Assembly (NCBI GenBank): GCA_945290265.1
Contig: CALYQW010000002.1
Span: 124,001 to 188,000, forward strand
Origin: an uncultured Erwinia sp.
GTDB taxonomy: Bacteria; Pseudomonadota; Gammaproteobacteria; Enterobacterales; Enterobacteriaceae
Direction of reading: 5' to 3'
DNA: 64,000 nt
Shown here: positions 1 through 10,215 of the stretch, one piece after another
Numbering within the stretch: position 1 is the stretch's first letter
How the letters are laid out: each line of letters starts with the position of its first letter
Position numbers and translations under genes: made by a program
Notes under the pieces: model-generated
What the model was told of the DNA's origin: nothing
What the model saw: only the letters and a program-made list of their open reading frames with translations
Databases searched by the model: none

Positions 1-2
1 TT

Positions 3-1178
3 GAAGCTGCACCCGCCGATCCTATTCTTGGTCTTGCTGACCTGTTTCGCGCCGATGAACGTCCTAATAAAATCAATCTCGGCATTGGCGTCTACAAAGA
101 TGAAACGGGCAAAACGCCGGTTCTGAGCAGTGTTAAAAAAGCGGAACACTACCTGCTGGAAAACGAAACCACCAAAAACTATCTCAGTATAGACGGTATT
201 CCTGACTTTGCCCGCTGCACTCAGGAACTGCTGTTCGGCAGCGATAATGAGCTGATTACCCGTAAACTTGCCCGTACTGCTCAAACGCCGGGAGGTACCG
301 GTGCACTGCGCATTGCTGCTGACTTTATTGCCCGCCAGACCAGCGCTCAGCGCGTCTGGATCAGTAATCCAAGCTGGCCAAACCACCGTAATATTTTCGC
401 CTCTGCCGATCTCGAGGTCTGTGAATACGATTATTACGATGCCGAAAATCACGCGCTGGACTTTGACGGGCTGATTACCAGCCTGAATGCTGCCCAGACC
501 GGTGATATTGTGGTGTTTCACGGCTGCTGCCACAACCCTACCGGCATTGATCCGACAGCAGACCAATGGACGCAGCTGGCGGAGCTGTCACAAAGTAAAG
601 GCTGGCTGCCGCTGTTTGATTTTGCCTATCAGGGCTTTGCCCGTGGTCTGGAAGAAGATGCCGAAGGTCTGCGCATCTTTGCTGCCCGCCATCAGGAGTT
701 TCTGGTATGCAGTTCTTACTCGAAAAATTTTGGCCTGTACAATGAACGCGTGGGTGCCTTCACCCTGGTAGCGGCCAGTGCAGCCACGGCAGATAAGGCG
801 TTCAGTCAGGTTAAAGCCACCATCCGCGCTAACTACTCCAACCCGCCGGCACACGGCGCTGCCGTAGTGGCCAGCATCCTGAGCAACAGCGCGCTGCGTT
901 CACTGTGGGAGCAGGAGCTGACCGATATGCGTCAGCGCATTCAGCGCATGCGTCAGCTGTTTGTCAGCACGCTGCAGCAGAAAGGAGCTCAGGGTGATTT
1001 CAGCTTTATTATCCGTCAGAACGGCATGTTTTCCTTCAGCGGGCTGACCAAAGATCAGGTACTGCGGCTGCGGGATGAATTTGGCGTGTATGCGGTCAAC
1101 TCCGGGCGGGTCAACGTTGCCGGCATGACACCGGATAATATGGCCCCCCTGTGTGAAGCCATTGTCGCGGTGCTGTAA
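3..1178 (+). CDS. aspC: Aspartate aminotransferase AspC (5' end cut by window)
   Basis: PLP-dependent transaminase that interconverts aspartate and 2-oxoglutarate with oxaloacetate and glutamate in the cytoplasm. The frame is open from base 3 and its first residues ([19 protein letters not shown]) match the E. coli enzyme about five residues from its start, so only a few codons and the promoter are missing; 391 residues are visible against 396 in E. coli. The PLP-lysine motif [15 protein letters not shown], the substrate-binding NPTG motif and the C-terminal SGRVNVAGM arginine motif are all intact. A strong hairpin terminator follows the stop. It is convergent with gloC, and the space between them holds the first copy of the multi-hairpin repeat. 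Confidence 0.97.
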   Translation, partial: EAAPADPILGLADLFRADERPNKINLGIGVYKDETGKTPVLSSVKKAEHYLLENETTKNYLSIDGIPDFARCTQELLFGSDNELITRKLARTAQTPGGTGALRIAADFIARQTSAQRVWISNPSWPNHRNIFASADLEVCEYDYYDAENHALDFDGLITSLNAAQTGDIVVFHGCCHNPTGIDPTADQWTQLAELSQSKGWLPLFDFAYQGFARGLEEDAEGLRIFAARHQEFLVCSSYSKNFGLYNERVGAFTLVAASAATADKAFSQVKATIRANYSNPPAHGAAVVASILSNSALRSLWEQELTDMRQRIQRMRQLFVSTLQQKGAQGDFSFIIRQNGMFSFSGLTKDQVLRLRDEFGVYAVNSGRVNVAGMTPDNMAPLCEAIVAVL

Positions 1179-1196
1179 CCCATACAGATCCCCTGT

Positions 1197-1223
1197 AAAA
1201 GCCTGCTAATGCAGGCTTTTTTA
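1197..1223 (+). terminator. Rho-independent terminator of aspC
   Basis: A perfect stem AAAAGCCTGC / GCAGGCTTTT with loop TAAT, running into six T residues, lies 18 bp after the aspC stop codon. It should end the aspC transcript before the repeat element that follows. Confidence 0.9.
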
Positions 1224-1233
1224 TCCCCGCCTG

Positions 1234-1637
1234 CCGTTGCCTTTGACTTTAACCTGGCCTTTGCTTTTGACTTTGACCTGGTGTTTGCTTTTGACCTTTG
1301 GGCGGCATCAGGAACGAAGCCGAGCTCACGCTGATTTCCAGGAAGAGCTGCCAGGACGGCAGCGAAAGGCGTGCTGAGACAGGATGTCGAATCACGGCGG
1401 TCCGCCAGAAGGCGGCGTGGCCGAGGGGACCCGCTTTAGCGGGCGAAGTGACGCCGCGAGCACGGGATAAAGGGGCCTTTGCGACTGAAGGCCCCTTATC
1501 GCCAGCCCGTGAAACGGGATGGTGAAACGTCGTTGACCTGACTTTAGCCCTGGCCTTGCTTTAAAAAAAACAACCAGCGTAACCACCCAAATCCAGCCCC
1601 ACGCAGTGGACCAGCCCCAGGTCCTGGTCCCGACCTC
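1234..1637 (+). repeat. Multi-hairpin intergenic repeat, copy 1
   Basis: First of three related elements in this window. The left flank (1234-1300) is a degenerate array of TTTGACCTGGCC/TTTGCTT-like units. The core is 1302-1530, from GCGGCATCAGGAACG to GGTGAAACGT. Hairpins seen in the core: GCTGCC/GGCAGC (1347-1363), GACA/TGTC (1378-1388), CCGCC-AGAA-GGCGG, CCCGC-TTTA-GCGGG, GATAAAGGGGCCTT/AAGGCCCCTTATC (1466-1500) with GCGACT in the loop, and CCCGT-GAA-ACGGG (1506-1518). The right flank carries TTGACCTG, an A-run and a last hairpin GGACCAG/CTGGTCC (1608-1630), and ends at the gloC stop codon. I cannot match it to ERIC, REP/BIME or another named family from memory. Confidence 0.85.
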
Positions 1638-2270
1638 TCAGTCCTGCAAAAACGGATTACTAATCCGCTCATGTCCCAGCGTCGACATCGGCCCATGACC
1701 GGGAATAAAACGCACATCATCCCCCAACGGCAACAGCTTAGTGCGAATAGCATTAATCAGATCGCTGTGACTGCCCTGCGGAAAATCGGAACGCCCAACC
1801 CCACCATTGAAAATCACATCGCCGGAAATCAACAGACGACCAGCACGATCAAAAAACACGATATGACCTGGCGTATGCCCCGGACAAAGCAGCACCTCCA
1901 GCGTTACCCTGCCCACAGTAACAGTCTCTCCCTCTTCCAGCCAGCGAGCCGGCGTCAGAGGTGCACATTCAGCAAAACCAAACATCTGACTCTGGGTCGG
2001 CAATGCATCCAGCCAGAACTTATCCGCCTTATGGGGACCAATTATCTCAACCCCATACTGCTCAGCCAGTTCAGCTGCAGCACCAACATGATCAAGATGG
2101 CCATGGGTGAGCAGTATCTGCGTCACCTTTACATCCAGTTCAGCCAGCTGGCGCACTATCTTTTCAGCATCGCCGCCTGGATCAACCAGCGCGGCTTCGC
2201 GGGTTGCGCTACACCAGATAACAGAACAATTCTGCGCAAACGCGGTCACCGGAATAATTTTATAGTCCAT
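1638..2270 (-). CDS. gloC: Hydroxyacylglutathione hydrolase, glyoxalase II type (GloC/YcbL)
   Basis: Metallo-beta-lactamase-fold hydrolase that releases D-lactate and glutathione from S-lactoylglutathione, the second step of methylglyoxal detoxification. The zinc-binding THGHLDH motif is at residues 55-61, with the further ligands H132 (CPGHTPG), D151 (SGDVIF) and H192 (PGHG). At 210 residues it has the compact YcbL length without the extra C-terminal domain of GloB. It is the last gene of the minus-strand group that begins with cmoM-mukFEB. Its stop codon abuts the first copy of the multi-hairpin repeat. Confidence 0.93.
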   Translation of the reverse strand: MDYKIIPVTAFAQNCSVIWCSATREAALVDPGGDAEKIVRQLAELDVKVTQILLTHGHLDHVGAAAELAEQYGVEIIGPHKADKFWLDALPTQSQMFGFAECAPLTPARWLEEGETVTVGRVTLEVLLCPGHTPGHIVFFDRAGRLLISGDVIFNGGVGRSDFPQGSHSDLINAIRTKLLPLGDDVRFIPGHGPMSTLGHERISNPFLQD

Positions 2271-2312
2271 AACTCTCCCTGACGGGTGGTGGGTAAAGTT
2301 CAGGATTATAAC

Positions 2313-2861
2313 TTACCAGTGACGCACCGGTCCGGTATCAATATGCACAAAATTGCTACGTGGATAGTAACCAACCCCACCGGAACGCATCGCCAGCGCC
2401 GCTTTACGCACATTGCTCAGGGCAATTCCTTCAATATGGAAATCCATTGCCTGTCCACGGGTGTGGTAGCTGTTTTTTGCCACACCTTTACTGCTGGCGC
2501 GCAACGCATTATTGGTTGCCGGTGAACGGTAGCCGGAAATCAGCTGTACCGGTTTACGGGTGCCCAGCATCATCTGTAATCGATAAAGCTGGTCGAAAAG
2601 GTGGGGATCAATACCCTTAACCAGGTTTTCGCGAAAATCACGGAAGAAGTGATTCAGACGTGCAAGCTCCTCTTTATTGTAACTTTTACCGTTAAAGAAC
2701 TCAGTTTTCAGGCTTTCACCGGTATGAAGGTTATTAAGGGTCAAAATGCGCGGACGTGAAGTCGAAAGAGACGCTAAAGCCTGGCCTGGCAGAAGAGCCG
2801 CTCCCAGCGCCACTCCGCCCAAGACCAGTAACTTACGGCGTTTGGCGTCAAATGTATTCAT
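2313..2861 (-). CDS. mepK: Murein endopeptidase MepK (YcbK, DUF882)
   Basis: Periplasmic M15-like zinc peptidase; the E. coli orthologue cleaves the 3-3 cross-links made by L,D-transpeptidases. The N-terminus (RRKLLVLGG, then a hydrophobic run ending ALA about residue 30) looks like a twin-arginine signal peptide. Metal-binding residues fit the family: H133 and D140 in SYHTRGQAMDF, and H173 in FVHIDTG, after the SGYRSPATN motif near residue 110. It lies downstream of ldtD on the same strand, so the enzyme that makes 3-3 links and the one that cuts them are side by side. The 182-residue length is normal. Confidence 0.94.
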   Translation of the reverse strand: MNTFDAKRRKLLVLGGVALGAALLPGQALASLSTSRPRILTLNNLHTGESLKTEFFNGKSYNKEELARLNHFFRDFRENLVKGIDPHLFDQLYRLQMMLGTRKPVQLISGYRSPATNNALRASSKGVAKNSYHTRGQAMDFHIEGIALSNVRKAALAMRSGGVGYYPRSNFVHIDTGPVRHW

Positions 2862-3046
2862 GGATCTGTGTTACCCGGTTAAATATTAAAAAATGCATAT
2901 ATTTCGTTCAGATGGCACCTTACCTGTGGATAAATCGTTCGTCAACCACGCGGAGGTGTCCCAGAGGCGCTATCAGGTAACGATGATGCCGCCCGCTTAC
3001 AATTCAGTATATTTTGAGACCAGATTAGTTATTGAATAATCAGTCA

Positions 3047-4858
3047 CTAGAGCAGCAATTCACGCGCACTGTATAACGCCTGTGTACCCGCGCGCACAGT
3101 ATTATCATAATTGTAAATATCTGTACGGAATTGTGCCTGCCCCTCATCATCGACCCAGGCGGTCAGATAAAAGAGATTAACCGGGATACGACCACGGATA
3201 GGCACAAAACGGGTATTCCCCTCTTTTAAGGTGCTGCTGATACGCGCATCATTCCAGCCGACATTTTTTAACAGCAGGCTGGCAAGGTCGGATGCCCGGT
3301 TTACGCGCACACAACCGGAGCTGAGCGCACGTATATCTTTCTGAAACAGACCGTGATTAGGCGTGTCATGCAGATAGATAGCCTCAGAATTTGGCATATT
3401 AAACTTGTAGCGTCCCAGTGAGTTACCCGGGCCCGGTGCCTGACGAATACGGTAGGGGAAAGATGCAGCAGACACCATATTCCAGTCAATCATTGACGGA
3501 TCCAGCACCTGGGCATCCTCACCCCAGCCGGTGAGCAGGGTGTAATTATGCTTATACAGATACCCCGGATCGCGCTTCACTTTTGGCACAATATCCTTGC
3601 GTACCAGGGTGGTGGGAACATTCCACGGCGGGTTAAGCACCACCGTATTCAGCGCACTGTGCATCAGCGGGGTCTTACGGTCGGGACGACCAACAATTAC
3701 CCGCGAGGAGAGGATGGTATTGCCGTTGTTGTAATAGACCAGTGAATAGTCCGCGATATTCACCATAATGCCGTTATGCCTGTCATCCGGCAGCAGGCGT
3801 AAACGCTGAATATTCAGCGCCATCAGCGCAGCACGACGCTCCGGAGACGCATTCAGCCATTCACGGGTACGCAGGCCGATGGCGCCGTCCGGCGTCAGTC
3901 CCTGCCAGCGCTGAAAACGTTTTACCGCTTCCACCAGCTCCGGCGTATAAGCCCCGCTGGCAGTGGCTGACGTAGTCGCCATTCTGTCAGCAATATCCGG
4001 TGACGCCGTTCGCAGCATATCGCCATTCTGGGGGGCTGACGGGCTTACGGCATCCAGTTGCACATTATCATCATCATGCACCAGCGGTGCATCCGCCGCG
4101 CCCACTACTTCTGACGCCGGTGCGGCTGGCGCAGTTTCTGCCGACATCATTCCGGTGCGCTGCAGCACTTCACGCAACGCAGGAATATTATTACTAAGCT
4201 CTCCCGGCCTAAGAGTCTGGCTGCCTGTCAGCTGCGGCCAGGGACGCTTGTCTTCCAGCAGTTTTTTCAGCGCCTGGTGCATCATCTGATACTGAGGATG
4301 TTGTGGTGCCAGCGATGAAATAAATCCTCCCAGGGAATCATCGGCGATCGCACTCTGCCAGCGATTAATCAATCCGGCAGGTGGCAGCGCCAGACGCCAG
4401 GACGCCCCGTTATACAGCCACTGATCGCCGTTACTGGTTATGCCGGAAGTAAACTGCAGATAACCCAGCATCGCATCCGACAGCACCAGATCGCGTTTCA
4501 GTCCGCCGATCTGCGGATTTGCCAGCTGGCGTAGCCACTGAGCAAACTGCGGCTGAACGCCGGAAAGCGCCACTTCCGCCAACTGTTGCTCAAACTGTTG
4601 AGTTGCACGTTTATCCTGCCACATCAGCTGATTCCCATGCGACGCATACAGTGATGCCAGAGTATTTCGGTAGGCCGGTGTGGCCACCTCAGCCAGGCTT
4701 GCACGCACAGAAGACAGGCTGTGTGTCGGCGCAGAATTGTCACTGGAGGTATTGACCGGAGGAATACCTGCCACAACGGGCGCCATAAACGACAGCCCAC
4801 CCATCAGAAAACAACTAATCATTACAGCCTGTAGAGGAAATGTTCTCTGCAGCAACAT
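3047..4858 (-). CDS. ldtD: L,D-transpeptidase LdtD (YcbB)
   Basis: Periplasmic enzyme that makes 3-3 (mDAP-mDAP) peptidoglycan cross-links. It has an N-terminal hydrophobic signal/anchor (about residues 8-30), a scaffold region, a peptidoglycan-binding repeat (about 303-335, VKRFQRWQGLTPDGAIG) and a YkuD catalytic domain (about 365-545). The catalytic motif is complete: H497 (YLHDTP), H502 (HGLF) and the nucleophile C516 in SSGCVRVNR. Between the scaffold and the binding domain, residues 235-300 are low-complexity and rich in Ala, Ser and Pro. The 603 residues compare with 615 in E. coli. It sits 164 bp after mukB with its own leader, which holds a perfect 10-bp inverted repeat. Confidence 0.95.
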   Translation of the reverse strand: MLLQRTFPLQAVMISCFLMGGLSFMAPVVAGIPPVNTSSDNSAPTHSLSSVRASLAEVATPAYRNTLASLYASHGNQLMWQDKRATQQFEQQLAEVALSGVQPQFAQWLRQLANPQIGGLKRDLVLSDAMLGYLQFTSGITSNGDQWLYNGASWRLALPPAGLINRWQSAIADDSLGGFISSLAPQHPQYQMMHQALKKLLEDKRPWPQLTGSQTLRPGELSNNIPALREVLQRTGMMSAETAPAAPASEVVGAADAPLVHDDDNVQLDAVSPSAPQNGDMLRTASPDIADRMATTSATASGAYTPELVEAVKRFQRWQGLTPDGAIGLRTREWLNASPERRAALMALNIQRLRLLPDDRHNGIMVNIADYSLVYYNNGNTILSSRVIVGRPDRKTPLMHSALNTVVLNPPWNVPTTLVRKDIVPKVKRDPGYLYKHNYTLLTGWGEDAQVLDPSMIDWNMVSAASFPYRIRQAPGPGNSLGRYKFNMPNSEAIYLHDTPNHGLFQKDIRALSSGCVRVNRASDLASLLLKNVGWNDARISSTLKEGNTRFVPIRGRIPVNLFYLTAWVDDEGQAQFRTDIYNYDNTVRAGTQALYSARELLL

Positions 4859-4931
4859 CCCTTGCCCCTTGTTGAGTCAGTAGAATTTACTATCGCGGCA
4901 AGTGCCGGCGCTAAAAGGATAGAATACAAAC

Positions 4932-4963
4932 ATAGCATTTGCGTCATAGGATACAAATGCTAT
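4932..4963. promoter_or_regulatory. Perfect 10-bp inverted repeat upstream of ldtD (possible operator)
   Basis: ATAGCATTTG at 4932-4941 and its exact reverse complement CAAATGCTAT at 4954-4963 are separated by 12 bp. The site lies in the 164-bp gap between the mukB stop and the ldtD start, 74 bp before the ldtD start codon. No T-run follows the arms on the minus strand, so an operator is more likely than a mukB terminator. No regulator can be named from the sequence. Confidence 0.45.
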
Positions 4964-5022
4964 TAGCAAGATTAATCCGACAATTTCAAATTTACCACTT
5001 TTGTCTCAGTAAATTCCTGTCG

Positions 5023-8000
5023 TCATGCTAGCGGTGCATCGGAAGATTCAGGCTCCGTGGCCGCCAGGGCTTCCGGGGTAAATCCGCGTAATCCCACCAC
5101 ATGAACATGTTCGGTATTGTTAAACACCTTACGTACCAGCTTATAGGTGGTACCTTTTTCCGGGCTGATATTTTCCGGAGCCGCAATAATCAACTGCATT
5201 TCCAGTCGGTCACACAGCTCAAACAGCGTGGCAATGGATTTCGCATCCAGACGCGCCGCTTCATCAAGAAACAGCAAACGGCATGGCGAAATATCTTTGC
5301 CGCGCAGGCGGCGCGATTCTTCCTCCCAGCTCTGCACGACCATTACCAGAATCGACATGCCAGTACCAATAGCTTCCCCGGTAGACAGCGCCCCACTCTC
5401 GGCGCGCAGCCAGCCATCGGAGCCACGGTTAACCTCAACTTCCATTTCCAGATAGTTACGGTAATCCAGCAGCTCTTCGCCGACGGTCTGCGGCGTGCGC
5501 TGCCCCATATCAATATGCGGATTCAGGCGCTGGTAAAGTTTCGCCAGTGCTTCAGAGAAGGTCAGACGGTTGCTGTTAAACAGATCCTGATGCTGTTCAT
5601 GCTGTTCAGAGAGCACATCCAACAGCGTGGCATGGGCTTCACGCACGTTGACATTCAGACGAACGCTTTTCACCTGACCAAAGCTGACCGCCTGTAGTCC
5701 CTGGTTCAGCTGACGAATACGGTTTTGCTCGCGCTGAATGGTTTTGCGGATAATGTTCGATACGCTGCGCGAGCTGATGGCCAGCATCTGTTCACGCGCG
5801 GTTAGTTCCTCGGTCAGGCGGTTAAGCTCAATTTCCATCTGTTCGATGGCTTCCACCGGATCGTCGGTACGAATAATGTCCTGACGAATACGTTCCCGCA
5901 GGTGTTGATAAACCGCAATAAAGAACTGAATTTTACGCTCCGGCCGTTTCGGATCTTCCGACAGGCGCAGCACATCACGCAGATGTTCATTATCGGCCAC
6001 CGCCAGACGCAGCGCACCCAGTGCTTTATCCGACATCGAGCGCAGTTCATCACCACTGAGGTAAGCCAGTTCACGGCGATGCAGACGGCGTTCCACGCCA
6101 TTGTCTTTCACCAGCCGTAGCACTGCCACCCAGCCGGCTTTAGCACCCACCACCTGCTCACGCCCCTGATGATAGTCGCGCTCCAGGCGGCGCAGTTTTT
6201 TCTCCAGCGCATCCATTTCCGCTTCACAGAAGGTCAGCTGTTTTTCCAGCTGATTACGGCGCGCACGGTTATTGCTCAGGGTGCTGTAGAGCTCGTCACG
6301 GCGCAGACGCGCGCGTTCTTCTGCACTGCTGTCCGCCTTCACGCCAATATCCTGCATTTCCTGCTGCAGCTCTTTCAACATATCGCAGCGGGCATCGTAA
6401 GAACTTTTCAGCGAAGCCAGCAGTTGAGAATATTGGGTCAGCTGGCTCTGGTGCTGGCGTAAGCGTTCACGGGCGCGAGCGCGCTCCACTTCCGCCTGCT
6501 CCAGCTGCTGACGCAGCTTCTGGTTGAGATCGCTGTTGCCGTCCAGCATACCGGCGGAGTCGGTATAGCTGAAGTGCGCGCGACGCTGTACCACTTCAGT
6601 CAGAGCAAACGCCTGCTGACGGGCATCGCGCTGCTGCTGCTGTGCCTGCTGATAATCCGCTTTCAGCTGATCGTGCTGCTGCGGATCGCTCTGCAGCACC
6701 GACAGCAGCGGCTCCAGCTGGATTAACTGGGCGCCGTGCTGCTGCACAAAGCGGGCCGCTTCCTGAGCTTCATCCAACCGTTCAAGGATCTCTTCATAAC
6801 GATCCTGCAGCGTCACATCCAGTAACAGACTGACGCGTGGCAGTAAGCGGTTAAGCTGGGCAACGCCTTCTCTGGCCTGATCATACTGCTGGCGCTGCTG
6901 CTGGTTTTCACTCTCATGACTGGCTAACGCCCGCTCCAGCTCATTGCGGCGGCTGTTAAGTCGCTGAATTTCCGCTTCTGGATCCGGTTCAAACGCCACG
7001 CCAATATGGCCGCCGATAAAGCGGCTGAACGACTGATGCAGACGCTGAATTTTTTGTACATCAAAGGAGAGCGTGGCGTAACGCGTTGCCAGATTTTCAC
7101 GTTCGGCATGCAGCCGTTCCAGCTGATTTTCCCGAGCGGCACGGCCAAACAGCGGCACTTTCGGGAAGCGGGAATAACGCCACTGACGATCGCCCGCTTT
7201 AACCAGCACAGCTTTCTGCATCTCTTCGACGTTAAACACGCTGTCGTCGAAGGACTGCGGATCGCCCTCAATCAGGTAGAGATCTTCCGGACACTCTTCC
7301 AGTCCGGCCAGCTGCTCACGCACCAGCGACAAATCGGGAACCACAATCGCGTGACGTGCCGGACCGTACAGCGCCGAGAAGTACGGCGCATCGTCGATTA
7401 TCACATCATCATAAATTTCCGACAGCAGCACGCCGCCAAAGCGCTCCGCCAGGGTATTCAGGCGCGCATCTTCGGCACCGCCCGGCTGGCTGAGACGTTC
7501 AATCTGCTGTTCCGTGGCGCGCTTGCGCGCAGATATTTCATCGCGCTCTACTGTGGTCTCACGTTCACGCTCCAGCAGTTTTTGCATAAACTCAGTTACC
7601 TGCTGGCTGCTTTCCAGCGGCTGCTCCGACTGTTCACTGAGCTGCGCTAACAGATCCTGTGCCGTCAGCCATTGCGGTGCCTGACGGCTTAAGCGGGCAA
7701 TGCGCTCCTGCAGCGGCTCCAGCTGCTGACGCATTTCCAGACGGCGTTCACCGGCTTCGGCCACGCTGCTGCCCAACTGTTCGATCTGCGCTTCCAGTTC
7801 CTGTTGCAACGCGTCCAGTTCAGACGCGTCCACCGCCTGACCGTGACGCTTGCAGAACTCGTTCAGCAGTCGTTCCGCGTCCTGCTGTTCACGCAGGCGC
7901 TGTTCCAGCTCGGTGACCCGTAAGCGCAGCGGCTGCAGCTGTTCGGCGTGATAACGCTGATTAGCGGCATCACGCAGTAAATCGCGCCCCACCTGCCAGG

Positions 8001-9480
8001 CTTCACTGCGGCTGACCGGGCCGGCAATCCGGCTGACCAGTTCAAAAGCCTGCTCAAACTGACTGTGTGCCGCATCGGCTACACTCATTTTCTGTTCAAG
8101 CATCAGCAGGCGTTCGGTGGCTTCCTGCTCTTTCGCCTGGAAGCTTTCCAGCCACTCTTGCGCGTTGCCACTGTTCAGTTCGCTCAGCTGGCAGATTTCA
8201 CGCGCACGCTGCAGCGCCTGCAGCGCCTGCTGATACTGAATGGCTCGGGTTTGCTGCACGTCCAGCGCCTGCTGAAAATCCGCCAGCTGACTTTTCAGTT
8301 CGTCCACTTCCAGCTCGGCGGCTTCACTGCGCGCTTCATTTTCTGCGTGCTGCTCGCGCGCTTCCGCCACCACTTCGTTCTGTTCTTCCAGGCGGAAGGT
8401 CAGTTCTTCCAGCTCAGACTCATAACGATCGATTTTCTCCTGCTGACGCAGCGCGGTCTGCACCAAATTAAGGTGATCGCTGGCCGCCTGATAATCCGCT
8501 TCCAGATCGCCTTCAGCGCCGCTGTGCTCAGCCAGCTCGCGAGCCATTTCCACATGACGATACTGCTCGGTTGACAGCTGACGGCGACTGGTTAACAGCT
8601 CGTTACGCAGCTGCATTGCGCCGTCAAGGTGGATACGACGCTCGTTGGCGTGGCGCATATAGTCGGCGGCCACATAGCTGGTCGCTTCGGAAATCAGATG
8701 CTTAAACAGATCGCGATCCGACTGGGTCACGCGGATCGCTTCCAGCGTCATGCGGTTTTCGCGCAGCGCCGCTTCCATATCCTGGAACGCTTTACGCACG
8801 CCGCTGTTTTCCGGCAGCAAGTAATCCCGCAGCGAGCGGGTGATGGCGCTGGAGATACCGCCGTACAGCGAGGCTTCAATCAGACGGTAGAATTTACTGC
8901 GATCGGACGCTGAACGCAGGCGACGCGCCACGATGCCCAGGTCGAACATCATTGAATGGTAATCGTTGATGGAGTTATATTGCTTAAACTGCACGCTCTC
9001 CATCGCGTCAAATTTGTCTTTCAGTTCGTTAAGCGGCACCACGCGCGCCTGACGGGCGCTGACGGTTTCGGTGAGGATTTCCGTTGGATTGATGGTGGTC
9101 GGTAAGCCATCAATGCTAAAGGTTTTAATATCAACCTTACGATCGCGTCCTGCCACCTGCTGTAAACGCACCCCAACCAGCACCCGCTGATGGCGTGAGT
9201 TCATCACGTCCAGTACCGCGTAACAGACCCCCGGGCGCAGCTTACCGTGCAGCCCCTTGTCACGGGAACCGGAGGTTGCGCCAGCCTCGGTGGTATTACG
9301 GAAGTGCAGCAGGGTTAAATCCGGGATCAGGGCGGTAATAAAGGCCGCCATGGTGGTAGATTTACCGGCACCATTGCCCCCTGACAGGGTGGTTACCAGT
9401 TCATCAAGATCAAAGGTGCGGGCAAAAAAACCGTTCCAGTTAACCAGGGTCAGCGAACGAAACTTACCACGTTCAATCAT
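5023..9480 (-). CDS. mukB: Chromosome partition protein MukB (SMC-like ATPase)
   Basis: Large SMC-like ATPase of the MukBEF condensin, which loops and compacts the chromosome. The head is split as in the family: Walker [10 protein letters not shown] at residues 34-42, and near the C-terminus the signature [11 protein letters not shown] and Walker [12 protein letters not shown]. Between them lie two very long Glu/Gln/Arg-rich coiled coils around a hinge (about residues 650-780). Length 1485 residues, against 1486 in E. coli. Its ATG follows the mukE stop codon with no spacer (TAAATG), which implies translational coupling and fixed stoichiometry. The many open frames on the opposite strand are shadows of the coiled-coil codons. 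Confidence 0.98.
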   Translation of the reverse strand: MIERGKFRSLTLVNWNGFFARTFDLDELVTTLSGGNGAGKSTTMAAFITALIPDLTLLHFRNTTEAGATSGSRDKGLHGKLRPGVCYAVLDVMNSRHQRVLVGVRLQQVAGRDRKVDIKTFSIDGLPTTINPTEILTETVSARQARVVPLNELKDKFDAMESVQFKQYNSINDYHSMMFDLGIVARRLRSASDRSKFYRLIEASLYGGISSAITRSLRDYLLPENSGVRKAFQDMEAALRENRMTLEAIRVTQSDRDLFKHLISEATSYVAADYMRHANERRIHLDGAMQLRNELLTSRRQLSTEQYRHVEMARELAEHSGAEGDLEADYQAASDHLNLVQTALRQQEKIDRYESELEELTFRLEEQNEVVAEAREQHAENEARSEAAELEVDELKSQLADFQQALDVQQTRAIQYQQALQALQRAREICQLSELNSGNAQEWLESFQAKEQEATERLLMLEQKMSVADAAHSQFEQAFELVSRIAGPVSRSEAWQVGRDLLRDAANQRYHAEQLQPLRLRVTELEQRLREQQDAERLLNEFCKRHGQAVDASELDALQQELEAQIEQLGSSVAEAGERRLEMRQQLEPLQERIARLSRQAPQWLTAQDLLAQLSEQSEQPLESSQQVTEFMQKLLERERETTVERDEISARKRATEQQIERLSQPGGAEDARLNTLAERFGGVLLSEIYDDVIIDDAPYFSALYGPARHAIVVPDLSLVREQLAGLEECPEDLYLIEGDPQSFDDSVFNVEEMQKAVLVKAGDRQWRYSRFPKVPLFGRAARENQLERLHAERENLATRYATLSFDVQKIQRLHQSFSRFIGGHIGVAFEPDPEAEIQRLNSRRNELERALASHESENQQQRQQYDQAREGVAQLNRLLPRVSLLLDVTLQDRYEEILERLDEAQEAARFVQQHGAQLIQLEPLLSVLQSDPQQHDQLKADYQQAQQQQRDARQQAFALTEVVQRRAHFSYTDSAGMLDGNSDLNQKLRQQLEQAEVERARARERLRQHQSQLTQYSQLLASLKSSYDARCDMLKELQQEMQDIGVKADSSAEERARLRRDELYSTLSNNRARRNQLEKQLTFCEAEMDALEKKLRRLERDYHQGREQVVGAKAGWVAVLRLVKDNGVERRLHRRELAYLSGDELRSMSDKALGALRLAVADNEHLRDVLRLSEDPKRPERKIQFFIAVYQHLRERIRQDIIRTDDPVEAIEQMEIELNRLTEELTAREQMLAISSRSVSNIIRKTIQREQNRIRQLNQGLQAVSFGQVKSVRLNVNVREAHATLLDVLSEQHEQHQDLFNSNRLTFSEALAKLYQRLNPHIDMGQRTPQTVGEELLDYRNYLEMEVEVNRGSDGWLRAESGALSTGEAIGTGMSILVMVVQSWEEESRRLRGKDISPCRLLFLDEAARLDAKSIATLFELCDRLEMQLIIAAPENISPEKGTTYKLVRKVFNNTEHVHVVGLRGFTPEALAATEPESSDAPLA

Positions 9481-10215
9481 TTAGTCTTCCTCTTTACCGT
9501 CTGACGCATGATGCTCAGCGTGGTTATCGCTTTCGTCACTCTCTTCAACCTCCTCTCTCGCTGGCGCACCGCTGTCCAGCTGCATCGCCTCACCATCACG
9601 GATCATGCGCAGCTGGGCTTCACGCGCATCGTCACCGCTGCGCACGTCAGCACCGAAGCGGAACACCGACTCGGTAATGCGGAATTTGCTGCTGTCATTG
9701 CCGATAAACCAAACCATGCCAAGACGGCGCAGGCGGTTGAGCGAGGCGCGCATTTTTTCCTGCAGCTTCTGACGATCGAGATCCGAACCGGTTGAGCGCT
9801 GGTTAACCAGCCTGAGCAGCTTACTTTCATCCGCCAGCGACATCATTTCGTCATGCAGTTCCTGCTGGCTGAAGATCCCTTCATTGGCCAGACGTTCCGG
9901 GCTGAGGTAGAGATAGCAGAGAATTTTACCCACCATCATATCCAGCTCCGACAGCACCGAACGCGGGATCAGCGTGGTGGAACGCGGACGCAGATAGAAA
10001 AAACCTTCCGGTGCGCGGATCAGCTCCACGTTGTAACGGGCGTAAAAAGCTTCCAGGTCGTGCTGGTAGTCCATCAGAAAGGCGTGGTTATCCAGCTCGT
10101 CGATACCAATATGACGACCGGCACGTAACTGGCTGTCCAGCGCCGGGAAAATGGAGTTAGCCAGTGCCTCTGCCAGCTTAACCGGCATCACTTTTTCAAT
10201 ATTTGTCGATGACAT
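9481..10215 (-). CDS. mukE: Chromosome partition protein MukE
   Basis: Winged-helix (KITE) subunit that binds MukF and MukB and regulates the condensin ATPase. The frame is open further upstream, but I start it at the ATG at 10215, where the protein begins [15 protein letters not shown] like its orthologue; this gives 244 residues against 234 in E. coli. The central part ([29 protein letters not shown]) is highly conserved. The extra length is in the acidic C-terminal tail ([16 protein letters not shown]), which varies in the family. It overlaps the end of mukF by 20 bp and abuts mukB. Confidence 0.97.
   Translation of the reverse strand: MSSTNIEKVMPVKLAEALANSIFPALDSQLRAGRHIGIDELDNHAFLMDYQHDLEAFYARYNVELIRAPEGFFYLRPRSTTLIPRSVLSELDMMVGKILCYLYLSPERLANEGIFSQQELHDEMMSLADESKLLRLVNQRSTGSDLDRQKLQEKMRASLNRLRRLGMVWFIGNDSSKFRITESVFRFGADVRSGDDAREAQLRMIRDGEAMQLDSGAPAREEVEESDESDNHAEHHASDGKEED

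Noticed and set aside
5101-8574. Many long open frames on the plus strand opposite mukB
   Set aside because: They are shadows of the GC-rich, coiled-coil codons of mukB; none has a plausible start site or recognisable product.
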